A stretch of 64,000 bases of DNA from Delphinapterus leucas (Eukaryota > Chordata > Mammalia > Artiodactyla > Monodontidae): assembly GCF_002288925.2 (NCBI RefSeq), contig NW_022098072.1, positions 19,020,326 through 19,084,325 on the forward strand. The letters run 5' to 3'. This document shows positions 55,398-64,000 of this stretch, in pieces (within the stretch, counting starts at the first letter, position 1; each line of letters opens with the position of its first letter). The notes beneath the pieces are model-generated. The model saw nothing but the letters and a program-made list of their open reading frames with translations, had not been told where the DNA came from and made no database searches. The position numbers and the translations under genes are program-made.

Positions 55398-56086
55398 CAT
55401 AATGATGTGTTTTGTCAGAGATTTTTTTATCCTTGTGCTTGGCTCTGGGTAGACTCTCTCAATCAGTTCTGGGAAACTTCCTTGATAAATTTTTGTGTCT
55501 GTTTTCTCTGTTCTCTTTTTCTAGAACTCCTTATCATTCAAATACTGGACTTCCTCAAATGATCTTTGAATTTTATTATGCCTCTCTCTCTGGTTATATT
55601 TTCTTGGAGATTTCATCAAATTTGTCTTGGAACTAGGGTTACTAGATAAAATATAGGATACTTAGGTAAATATTAATTTCAGACAAACGAAGTATTGCCT
55701 GGGACATATTTATACTAAAAAAATTTCTTGTTTTCTGAAATTCAGATTAAACTGAGAGTCCTGTATTTCTGTTTGCTAAAATTGACAATCCTTCATCTAA
55801 TTATTCTCTTGAATTTTTCCTTTCTGCTATCCTATTTTTAATCTCCAATTAAAAATATATCTCTAAAAAAAGTATATATATATATATATATATTAGAACA
55901 GACTTCTGGTTGCCAAGAACGAGGGGTTTGGGGGAAGGATGGAGTGGGAGATTGGGGTTAGTAGATGTAAACTATTATATATGGAATGGATAAACAACAA
56001 GGTCCTACTGTATAGCTCAGAGAGGTATATTCCGTATCCTATGATAAACCATAATGGAAAAGAATATTTAAAAAAAAGAATGTATA

Positions 56087-56140
56087 GGGGCTTCCCTGGT
56101 GGCGCAGTGGTTGAGAGTCCGCCTGCTGATGCAGGGGACA
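56087..56140 (+). mobile_element. CHR-type SINE head, truncated by an assembly gap
   Basis: GGGGCTTCCCTGGTGGCGCA, then 'gcctgctgatgcaggggaca' and N. L1 sequence resumes immediately after the gap, so the gap holds the rest of the SINE (about 150-200 bp expected). Confidence 0.93.
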
Positions 56141-56240
56141 NNNNNNNNNNNNNNNNNNNNNNNNNNNNNNNNNNNNNNNNNNNNNNNNNNNNNNNNNNNN
56201 NNNNNNNNNNNNNNNNNNNNNNNNNNNNNNNNNNNNNNNN
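56141..56240. other. Assembly gap, 100 N
   Basis: Exactly 100 unknown bases inside a SINE. A placeholder length. Confidence 0.99.
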
Positions 56241-56302
56241 ATGTATAACTGAACCACTTTGCAGTACAGCAGAAATTAGCACAACATTGTAAATCAACTT
56301 GA

Positions 56303-56339
<37 letters not shown>

Positions 56340-56565
56340 TTTTCTCTAAATGTTACTTTTTAATTTCTTCTTTTGTTTCTTGAATACAATACCTTTTCTC
56401 TCCAGGAGATACTGAGGACTTTTTAAATTTTCTTCTGTTGCCTATACTTTTTCCTTTTTTCCAAATTTTTTTATCTTTCTTTCTGGTCTCTGCCTCTCAT
56501 GTTAGATTTTTCTCACATATCTGGTGATCCTTGATTATTTGCTCATATTTAAGAGTGATGTACTA

Positions 56566-56855
56566 CAGACATAAAAAACAAACCCATGGTTACCAAAGGG
56601 GAAAGCGGAGGAGGGATAAATTAAAAATTGGGGATTAACAGATATACTCTACTGTATATAAAATAAATAAACAACAAGTACTTACAGTACAGCACAAGGA
56701 ACTGTATTCAATATGTTGAATATTAATAACCTATAATGGAAAAGAATCTGAAAAAGAATATATAATATGTATGTGTGTGTGTGTGTGTATAACTGAATCA
56801 CTTTGCTGTACACCTGAAACTTTATAAATCAATTATACTTCAACTTTTAAAAAAA
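56566..56855 (+). mobile_element. L1 3' UTR tail
   Basis: 'ggttaccaaaggggaaagcg', 'acagcacaaggaactgtatt' and 'tttgctgtacacctgaaact', with a (TG)n tract. Target-site duplication AAGAGTGATGTACTA (56551-56565) and AAGAATGCTGTACTA (56856-56870), two mismatches. Confidence 0.85.
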
Positions 56856-57280
56856 AAGAATGCTGTACTAGATGGCAGTTTAGGAGTTCAGTGTGTGGGT
56901 GGAATCTGTTGACCCGTGGGCTTCCCTCCAGCACTGTTTCATTGAGTGTTTCTAACTATCAATGTCTTTAGGTCTTCTCCCCGGAGCTGGTCAGGTCCTC
57001 CAAGGGGAAACCTCCAGTTCCCTTCTGAGAGGGATAAGCATGGCTACTAGTGACTGAGAGGTGCGGCACAGAAGAAGACCAGGGCCCAGGGATCCCACCT
57101 TTCTGTAACTTATCTTCCAACTCGTCCCCATTTTCACTGTGGTTTCCTTGCCTCGGTGTGCCTGGTGGCCTTTAGTCCAGAATCCCTCTGGTTCAGCCTC
57201 TAGGAGAGTCTTTGGCCAGGAGGCATTGGAGGGCCACTCATCCTGGGTGAGGCAAGAGAGGTGACCTGGGAGCCTAACTC

Positions 57281-59271
57281 CTTCTTATACAGATTTTTTT
57301 AAATTTTATATATTTCTTTTTCTGAGAACAAGATATTATTTTCCTCACCAATTTGCATCATTTCCCCACAGAGATGCTTCAGCTCTCTTCTGATTCCCCC
57401 TCATTCCAATAAGATGAGAGGTTTAGAATCATTTTACTTTCCCTTTTCCTCCCTTAGACTTTTGGAATTTTATCTTTTTCTCCCTCTCTTTCCACCCACC
57501 AGCAGTTGCTATTTTGTCATGGAAGCTCATATCCCTGTCCCTCCCCCACTCAGACACGCCTCTCACAGCTTCATCTTGCTGGGAATGTATTTTGCTTTTT
57601 CTCTCTGGCTGCTGGCCGCTTTTAGATGGCATGGTATTTTTCTGTGTGAGCTCTTCACGTCTTAGGACATGGTGGTTTATGAGTCCCAAGTGATGAGAAT
57701 CCCACAGATGGCAGAAGCAATCTCTGTCCCCACGGGCTGACTTACAGAAGCTGCAGGAAACCCTTCCCTCCAGACTTCTCACACTGGCTCAGCTACAGGG
57801 TAGAGGACCCAGTCCCCATTCAGTTCCTCCTTCGCCTCTTGGGGTGGGAAGCCCAGCACAGACACACTGAGCCTGTGTTGACTTTATCCCCAACAGCCCA
57901 ACTCTTTCCAGGGTTTGCTGCTCCCACTCCTGGCCTTTGACATTATTCTCTAGGCACCTGCCCAACCCACTGGGAGAAGCAGGAAGCTCACAATTCTCTC
58001 TACTTGGAACCCACGAAAGCCCAAGGCCTCACTCGTACCCAGCCACCCACAGGAGTTAGCAGCTTATCTGGTTCCAGAGAGGAAGAAATTGGGGGTTTGG
58101 GAGTAGGAAAGATGAAAGTTCCATCTCGGTTGTTATATTCCCAGACTCCCCTTCAGCCACCATAATTTAATTTCATAGCCATTCATCACACAAGGGGAGC
58201 CCTGATTAAAAGAGCAGAGTTGGAATGAATAGCTATAGTCCTGGTTTGCAACCTGAATACAAGCTCACCCTACTCTTGAACTTCAGATTGGTCCAACTGG
58301 GAGACAAATGCCAACTCCTGTGTCCTACACCATGATTTTAGCACCAATGCATTCAGAGATGAGAGAGAGTTACTGCACTTTCACCATGAAAGAAAAAAAA
58401 AAATCAAAATGACTCAGAGTAAAAATGTAAGCCTTTCCTAACCCTGCTTTATCTGATGAGTTATCTACCTGCAATGAGGAATCACTGCCAGTCTCCCCTC
58501 AGAAAGTTTAAAGATCAGGCTAGTTCTGGAAAGGAAGATTGAGTGGGCACGTTATTAACCTAAATGGAATTAGGTTTCTGTTTCAATAAAGATTCCCATG
58601 AAAGCTGAAAGCAATACAGCTACAGCAGTGCAGCCATAACACCCCACTGCCTGTAGGAAGATGTGCTTAAATTACACCTGGCTGTGCACCCCATTATCAC
58701 TTTGCAAAAGGCAGTAACTTGAGGTGGACCTCTGTGGTCACAGTGTCCTTCAGGTGACAGCCTCAAAGGAATTCTAGCTTGGATGCAATCAATACTCCGA
58801 ACATACGTTACTCATGTATCAGCACACGACAAGAGGCTGACAATGATTAATCAACTAATTATGACAGGCTCTCCTCATCCCATTGTATGTGACTTATTGA
58901 ATGTTTTGTATTTTTGGTTTAGTTGCAGTGAGAAGGGTGTGACAGCCATATTTCATTCAAATTGTGTCCATCTGGAAAGGTAAATCAACATCTTCACCCT
59001 CATCAGGTAGGCATCGCCAGGGCCTACCACACTGGGGCAAACAGCGATGCAAGAGAATTTGTCTCGTTTGCCTATTTCCACTCTGGTGAAAATTTCAATT
59101 CTCCTCTCTTACGAGATTCAGGAAGGATGTCACACACTGGCAGCTTGTGGCTGCGTCCAGCCCTCAAATGTGTTTTGTATGAGCAACAGGGTTTTAAAAA
59201 TGAATTCACTGTCAGCCTTTAAAATCAGAAAATTTAACATGAAAGTCTGAACCTCTAGCTTTTCTTGGAAT
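57281..59271. other. Repeat-poor intergenic stretch, about 2 kb
   Basis: No interspersed repeat recognised. It includes an AT-rich block with several TAAT/ATTA cores at about 58845-58865. No supported gene. Confidence 0.45.
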
Positions 59272-59281
59272 AAAGATCATC

Positions 59282-59662
59282 CGGGGGACTTCCCTGGTGG
59301 CACAGTGGTTGGGAATCCGCCTGCCAATGCAGGGGACACGGGTCCGAGCCCTGGTCCGGGAGGATCCCATGTGCTGCGGAGCAACTGTGCATGTGCACCA
59401 CAGCTACTGAGCCTGCGCTCTAGAGCCCGCGAGCTGCGGCTGCTGAGCCCGTGTGCCACAACTACTGAGCCCACGTGCCACAGCTACTGAGGCCTGCACG
59501 CCTAGAGCCCATGCTCCGCAACAAGAGAAGCCACCACAATGAGAAGCCCGTGCACCGCAACAAAGAGCAGCCTCTGCTCGCCGCAACTAGAGAAAGCCCG
59601 TGCGCAGCAGCAAAGACCCAACACAGACATAAATTAATTTAAAAAACAAGGTTTAAAAAAAA
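59282..59662 (+). mobile_element. CHR-type SINE, long form
   Basis: Head GGGGACTTCCCTGGTGGCAC, repeated 'ccacaactactgagcccacg' units and an A-rich tail. Target-site duplication AAAGATCATC (59272-59281 and 59663-59672). Confidence 0.93.
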
Positions 59663-59672
59663 AAAGATCATC

Positions 59673-60420
59673 TGACCACTCTGGCCCTGACAGCTGGCAG
59701 GTCTGAGTGGAGGCCACCACTGTTTTGACGCGTCAAATGCTCTCCTGTTGACCCCAGACCCAACATTTTCTTTTTTTTTTATATCCAGCAACTTCTCTCA
59801 TTTTCACCACCTGCCTGGCTGCTGACTTAGGGGTACAATCCAGTAGAACAGTCTCCAGAGGCCACAGTTCCAGTCCCCACTGCACTGGGAAACCCTGGGC
59901 ATCTCACATCACAATATTAAGGTTTTATTATATGTCAGGGAACAGGGAACAGGGAAGTGGTTGCCCGAGGGCATGAGTCTAGTATTCTTTCCCATGCACC
60001 TGTGATGAAGACCCTCCATGCAGGGCACAGACAAAAACGCTTCCATTGTTCAGGGGCAAGAAAGGGCAGCAGGAGCTGAAGGGACATGTGGCAGCATGCA
60101 TGTCAGGCAGGGTGCCTCCCTGGGTGACCAGACATGTCTAAAGGACAGTCCTAACTCTCCATAGAGAAAGAATGTTAACCACGCCTTAGTTCCTCCACGC
60201 CTGTTACTTTGGATCCAGATGAGAAGTTCTAAGAATCCCTCAGAGCCTCCAGCCTGACTCTGGCTTGGGGCACCTCTGTCCAGATCAGAGTGCCAAGGGG
60301 AGTGACACATCCTGGATCTTGGACCCCACCTGTTTAATTGGGACAACTTCCTGGTAAATTCAGAGATCACACAAAGCCCCAGGGGCCTTCCTGTTGATTT
60401 GAATCTGTTTAACCCCCAGC
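59673..60420. other. Intergenic, no recognised element
   Basis: Unique-looking DNA. A 106-codon minus-strand ORF (60050-60370) shows no recognisable domain. Confidence 0.4.
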
Positions 60421-60424
60421 AGAG

Positions 60425-60565
60425 GAAAACAACATCAACAGATTAGTGGACACAGGAATCACCTGAGATCTTGTTAAAATGTGAACTCTGATTCAGAAGG
60501 TCTGGGGAGGGGCCCGAAACTCTGCATTTCTAACAAATTCCTGGGTGAGGTCAATGCTGCCAGTC
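60425..60565 (+). mobile_element. MER5A-like DNA transposon fragment
   Basis: 'ggaatcacctgagatcttgt', 'taaaatgtgaactctgattc', 'agaaggtctggggaggggcc' and 'ctgcatttctaacaaattcc' follow the MER5A consensus. Confidence 0.85.
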
Positions 60566-60850
60566 CAAGGACACTTTCAGTAGAAAGGGGCTATGAAAAC
60601 ACCTTCTGTACCTGCTCATGGACATTTTTTGCCCTTCCTTCTGGGGCTCTTGTCTGTTTTCTCCACCCTATCCTTCTTTTTTCCTATCCTGCTTTTCCTT
60701 TCTTCATCCATCCTTCTTCTTGCCAACTCATTATTCCTACCAGGCATCCCTACCATCTCCCAACCTTCCCCCTTTCAAAGGATAAAGAAATTCCTGCCCC
60801 TTTCCCCCCCGGAAATTCATCTCCCTCCCTCCTCTCCTCAGTAGTGCCAG
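60566..60850. other. Pyrimidine-rich intergenic DNA, no gene
   Basis: Dominated by C/T tracts on the plus strand. Its ORFs reflect base composition. Confidence 0.4.
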
Positions 60851-60854
60851 AAAA

Positions 60855-61505
60855 ATAAAAGTCACCATTTATCAACAATTGTGTGCCAAGCACTGTCTCA
60901 GTGTGTTACTGTTAGGTTGCACCCCGCAGGCCTGCAAGCCATGTAATTGCCCAGCTGCAAGACCCGAGAAAGAGCCCAGAGCTAGAGATATCAGCCATTT
61001 ATTGGATAGGGAATCTTATAAGTCTGAAGCAAAGTCCTGGAGCAATACTCTACCATGTATGGCTGCAGTCAGGAACCTTCACCACTCAGGGGAAAAGGAG
61101 GCTACCATTTATAGGGGAAACTGTTGTCAGGTTGGCTTATTGTGTACCAGGAAAACCAGTGGCTGGGGCAGGGGGCAAGCGCATAGGTAGTTCATGATTA
61201 AGCCCTATGATTAAGAGGATTGGATAGTCACGTGAGTAGGGTATAGGTGAAGCAGGGACTGGTCCAGCAGGGGATGTGTAAAGAGCAAGAGAACAGCCAT
61301 CCTGAGTGGCCTGACCATACAGTTACCCATATTATTTAATTCTCACAACAACCCTACAGAGTATATATCAATACTGTCATTTTGGAAATGAAAAAATTGG
61401 GATTTGGGTAGTTAAAGAAACTTTGTCCTCAACTAGGAATTAATAAGTAGAGATTAGAATTTGGATCTGTCCAATGCCAAAAGCTACAACCTTTATACTA
61501 CATTA
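60855..61505 (-). mobile_element. MIR, antisense, split by a solo LTR
   Basis: 'ttgtgtgccaagcactgtct' on the left, and 'tttaattctcacaacaaccc' with 'aaatgaaaaaattggg' on the right, form one reverse-complement MIR. The LTR at 60910-61321 lies between the two parts. Confidence 0.75.
60910..61321 (-). mobile_element. Solo LTR of an endogenous retrovirus inserted in a MIR
   Basis: It starts TGTTAGGTTGCACC and ends GACCATACA (TG...CA termini). The 5-bp target-site duplication GTTAC lies at 60905-60909 and 61322-61326. TTTATT near 60995 gives an AATAAA poly(A) signal on the minus strand, which sets the orientation. No internal retroviral sequence adjoins it. Family not assigned. Confidence 0.82.
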
Positions 61506-61509
61506 TGCT

Positions 61510-62068
61510 CATATAAGGTGAAATGGCCTAGAAGTCAGCAGGTAAGGGTGGATTGAGAAAAAAAAAAAAAAGAAGTGCCCCAAGCATCACTCTAGTTATG
61601 CATCCTGTATAGTCCTCTGCACCCTCCTTAAGCAAGTGCCCTATGGGACAGCTTGACATAGCAATAATAAGAGCTATTTTAGGAAAGCCCAGATTAGCTG
61701 CAGTGGTACAGGGTTCTAAATAGCAGAGTAGAAGTATTAAAACCCAAACTTACCAATATGCCTAAATTTTCAAGGTAACTCTTAAATTGGGCTCATAACT
61801 GTACACATAGAGCCTACTACCAAAAAAAGAGTCCCACCATTAGCCAATCACCCAATCATGTGGAGTCTAAAGGATGGTTCCAAATCTCTCCTATCAATCC
61901 ACACAGGGTCCTCCATGGATGGGAAGTCAATTCCCTTCTCTCTTTCTAGCTTCTCTTCCATAACCGCACCTCTAGCATCCCCTTGGTCTGTTATTATTCT
62001 CTGCCTGTTCTCAAGATTCTACCTAAGCGTCCTGGTTTCCAACCAGGGAGCCTTAGCTGATCTTAAAA
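61510..62068. other. Intergenic, no recognised element
   Basis: Contains an A run near 61558-61572. No repeat family or gene assigned. Confidence 0.4.
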
Positions 62069-62084
62069 ACCTTTGTTTCTTTCA

Positions 62085-62415
62085 ACAGAAACAGAATCAC
62101 AGACATAGAGAACAGACTGGTGGTTGCCAAGGGAGAGGGGGTTGGAGGAGGGATGGAGTGGGAGATTGGGGTGAGCAGCTGTAAGCTTTTATATATAGAA
62201 TGGATAAACAACAAGGTCCTAGCACAGAGAACTATATTCAATATAGTTGAATATAGCACAGAGAAATATATTCAATATCCTATGATAAACCATAATGGAA
62301 AAGAACATTAAAAAAAGAATGTATATATATGTATTGCTGAATCACTTTGCTGTATAGCAGAAATTAACACAACATTGTAAATCAAGAGTACTTCAATTTA
62401 AATAAATAAATAAAT
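62085..62415 (+). mobile_element. L1 3' UTR tail with an internal 34-bp duplication
   Basis: 'ggtggttgccaagggagagg', 'ataaacaacaaggtcctagc' and 'tttgctgtatagcagaaatt', with an (AAAT)n end. Target-site duplication ACCTTTGTTTCTTTCA (62069-62084) and ACCTTTGTGTCTTTCA (62416-62431). A 'tagcacagaga' unit repeats with a 34-bp period (62220 and 62254). Confidence 0.88.
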
Positions 62416-62704
62416 ACCTTTGTGTCTTTCAGATTCTTCAAACTGCAGCATTTACAAGACAAGCAAGTCTTGCTTATGTTGGCTATCTCCCTCCCCTGAC
62501 TTTTTTTAGGTGTAGCAAAATTTTTTAAAATCTCCTTTTAATTTCTCCCAAAGATCCCACAAGGTATGAAAAGAGAAAAGGCAAGAGGTACAGATGAGGA
62601 AAATTCCATATTGACACAAAAATTTTTTAAAGGTTTAAATTCACTCAAAGGAGAAGAGTCAGAATTTTAAAATATGGAATGGACAGGGAAATTGGGAGCA
62701 GTAT

Positions 62705-62890
62705 CATTTGGGGGAAAGAGCCCTGGCCCAGTAGTCATGAGATTTAGGTTCTAAATCCATCTTTGCCACAAACCAGCTGTGCAACCTTGGATAAGCTGTG
62801 TCAGTTTTTTTGACACTGGTTTCTTCACCTTTGGAGTGAGGGGGTTGAATTGAATGATTACCAAGATTCCTTTGATCTCTACTTTTCAGT
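62705..62890 (+). mobile_element. MIR
   Basis: 'agatttaggttctaaatcca', 'ctttgccacaaaccagctgt', 'gcaaccttggataagctgtg' and 'ctggtttcttcacctttgga' follow MIR order. Confidence 0.75.
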
Positions 62891-64000
62891 GTCTTCCCTA
62901 GCACCTAAAATAAAATGAACCAGAAAGCTGTTGTGAAATAATGCGGCATTTCACCAGAAATTTAGACATAAACTAGGTTGAGTCAATGCATGAAAACAAG
63001 AGGGTAAAAAAAACAGTGATTAATAACGATAAGTGAATAAAAATGATAAAAATGAAAGACCAAGAAATTAAAGACAAAAAATGGCTGATTCTATAGTTTT
63101 TCTTTTTAAAAAGATTTTTAAATTCTCTACCAAGTGGCCACCCACTGTCCATAATTATCAGTTACTTATAAAATATGTAATTGGGGCAAGGCATGTTCCA
63201 TTCTGTAATATAGTGTCATTGAAAAAATGTTTTCTGATAGAAGTATTGAATTATAAGGTCAACCACCAACATTTTTATCTAAACAATGGTAGGTAGATCA
63301 GAAATAAAATTAGGTCAATGTGAATAATTTCCTTCCTGGCAGGTTATGTAATTTTGCATACATGGTATTTTCCATCTTTGAAGTCAACATGTAATTATGT
63401 TTGTTTTATACCAACTCATCTGCCCCCAAATGTTTCAAACTGAAAAAGAGAAAAAGCGGCCTGTAGCTACCATTCCCTCCATGCACATACCAGGCCGGAA
63501 AAGAGAATTGCTGGGACACACCAGCACTGGACTCTTTTGGGGAGTGTGCTTGGGGGAAGGCCCACCCCCCAATACTATAATGGCAAAGATAATATCTCTC
63601 TGTGTTTTCTAATCATCTGGATCAGTAAAAATGTATCACTCAGTCTGTATGGACACCACCTTCCTCAGTCTGTAATTAAGGATGCCCTCCCACATCTGGC
63701 CCTTGAAGACCTGATCTCTCCTGAAGGGTCATCACTTGTCTTCTGTGAATCACACTTCATCAGCCCAAACCATGTGTGTAGGAGGATGCCTCAGCCACTC
63801 TACTCAGGGGTGGGGTGCCTTGGTGGAACATTTTCTGTGATGATGCTACAGTTGAAGATTCATCTCATTATCTTCCTTCCGTAGCTCCATCCTGGTCTCA
63901 GGTACCAATGCCCTCTATGCCAAAAATCACATTTGAAAATAATATTTTGATCCTTTGTCCTGAACTCCCCAGGCTGACTTAACATTTACCATTGAGAGAA
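62891..64000. other. Intergenic, no recognised element
   Basis: AT-rich unique-looking DNA to the end of the window. A 115-codon ORF (63537-63884) shows no recognisable domain and no supporting gene structure. Confidence 0.4.

Larger units (their letters stand above)
55868..56340 (+). mobile_element. L1 3' UTR fragment with TA tracts, interrupted by SINE and gap
   Basis: 'cttctggttgccaagaacga', 'acaacaaggtcctactgtat' and, after the gap, 'cagcagaaattagcacaaca'. TA tracts occur at about 55874-55893 and 56305-56336. Confidence 0.85.
54720..57280. mobile_element. Long ancient repeat (probably old L1-related), broken by later insertions
   Basis: Segments 54780-55050, 55400-55860, 56341-56560 and 56870-57280 read as successive parts of one familiar old mammalian repeat ('tagaattctagaccagaaat', 'ctgggaaacttccttgataa', 'ctggtgatccttgattattt', 'cagcctctaggagagtcttt'). 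They are separated by a SINE and two L1 tails. Family assignment is from memory and uncertain. Confidence 0.45.

Noticed and set aside
63537..63884. 115-codon ORF near the window end
   Set aside because: No recognisable domain. The length is unremarkable for chance in 64 kb.

Overview
This window is vertebrate nuclear DNA, almost certainly from a cetacean and probably a toothed whale. The evidence is more than twenty tRNA-derived SINEs of the cetartiodactyl CHR type. Each has a head reading CTTCCCTGGTGGCGCAGTGG, a tRNA-like B box (GGTTCGAGCCC or GGTTCGTGCCC) and an A-rich tail. Cetartiodactyl-type L1 elements and older mammalian repeats (MIR, L2, MLT1, MER) are also present. Two runs of exactly 100 N (29258-29357 and 56141-56240) are assembly gaps, and both fall inside SINEs.

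The only host protein-coding gene I can support is the 3' part of QRSL1 on the plus strand. It encodes subunit A (GatA) of the mitochondrial glutamyl-tRNA(Gln) amidotransferase. Eight coding exons lie between 1195 and 20948, all with GT-AG junctions and matching phases and with no frameshift or premature stop. They encode the C-terminal four fifths of the protein, from about residue 95 by comparison with my memory of the human protein, including the catalytic cis-Ser and the nucleophilic Ser. The start codon, the catalytic Lys and the first exons (three, if the gene has the 11 exons I recall for human) lie upstream of the window. If they are present upstream, the product would transamidate misacylated Glu-tRNA(Gln) in the mitochondrial matrix together with GatB and GatC.

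Layout: 1-20730 is QRSL1 exons and introns. The introns are filled with L1 fragments, SINEs and MIR/L2 remnants. The largest insertion is a 3.4-kb 5'-truncated L1 at about 8023-11490 in intron 5. From 20949 to about 24390 is the 3' UTR and mostly unique flank. From 24390 to 32930 is a LINE block dominated by one nearly full-length L1 (about 25236-32115) with a 5' UTR, a broken ORF1 and a broken ORF2, interrupted by two SINEs. From about 33470 to 36560 is a decayed ERV-L-like LTR and internal region. From 36600 to 48500 unique sequence alternates with SINEs, an MLT1 LTR and a 5'-inverted (twin-primed) L1 inside a MER2-like DNA transposon. From 48500 to 54200 is mostly repeat-poor intergenic DNA. 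From 54200 to 64000 are nested old L1 pieces, a further SINE, a solo LTR inserted into a MIR, and repeat-poor DNA.

I found no operons, CRISPR arrays, new gene system or credible second host gene. The observations most worth checking concern QRSL1 splicing. A short L1 tail with target-site duplications sits against the exon 4 acceptor, and a 72-bp tandem duplication abuts the exon 10 acceptor. Assignments are from reading the sequence and from memory of repeat families, not from database searches.
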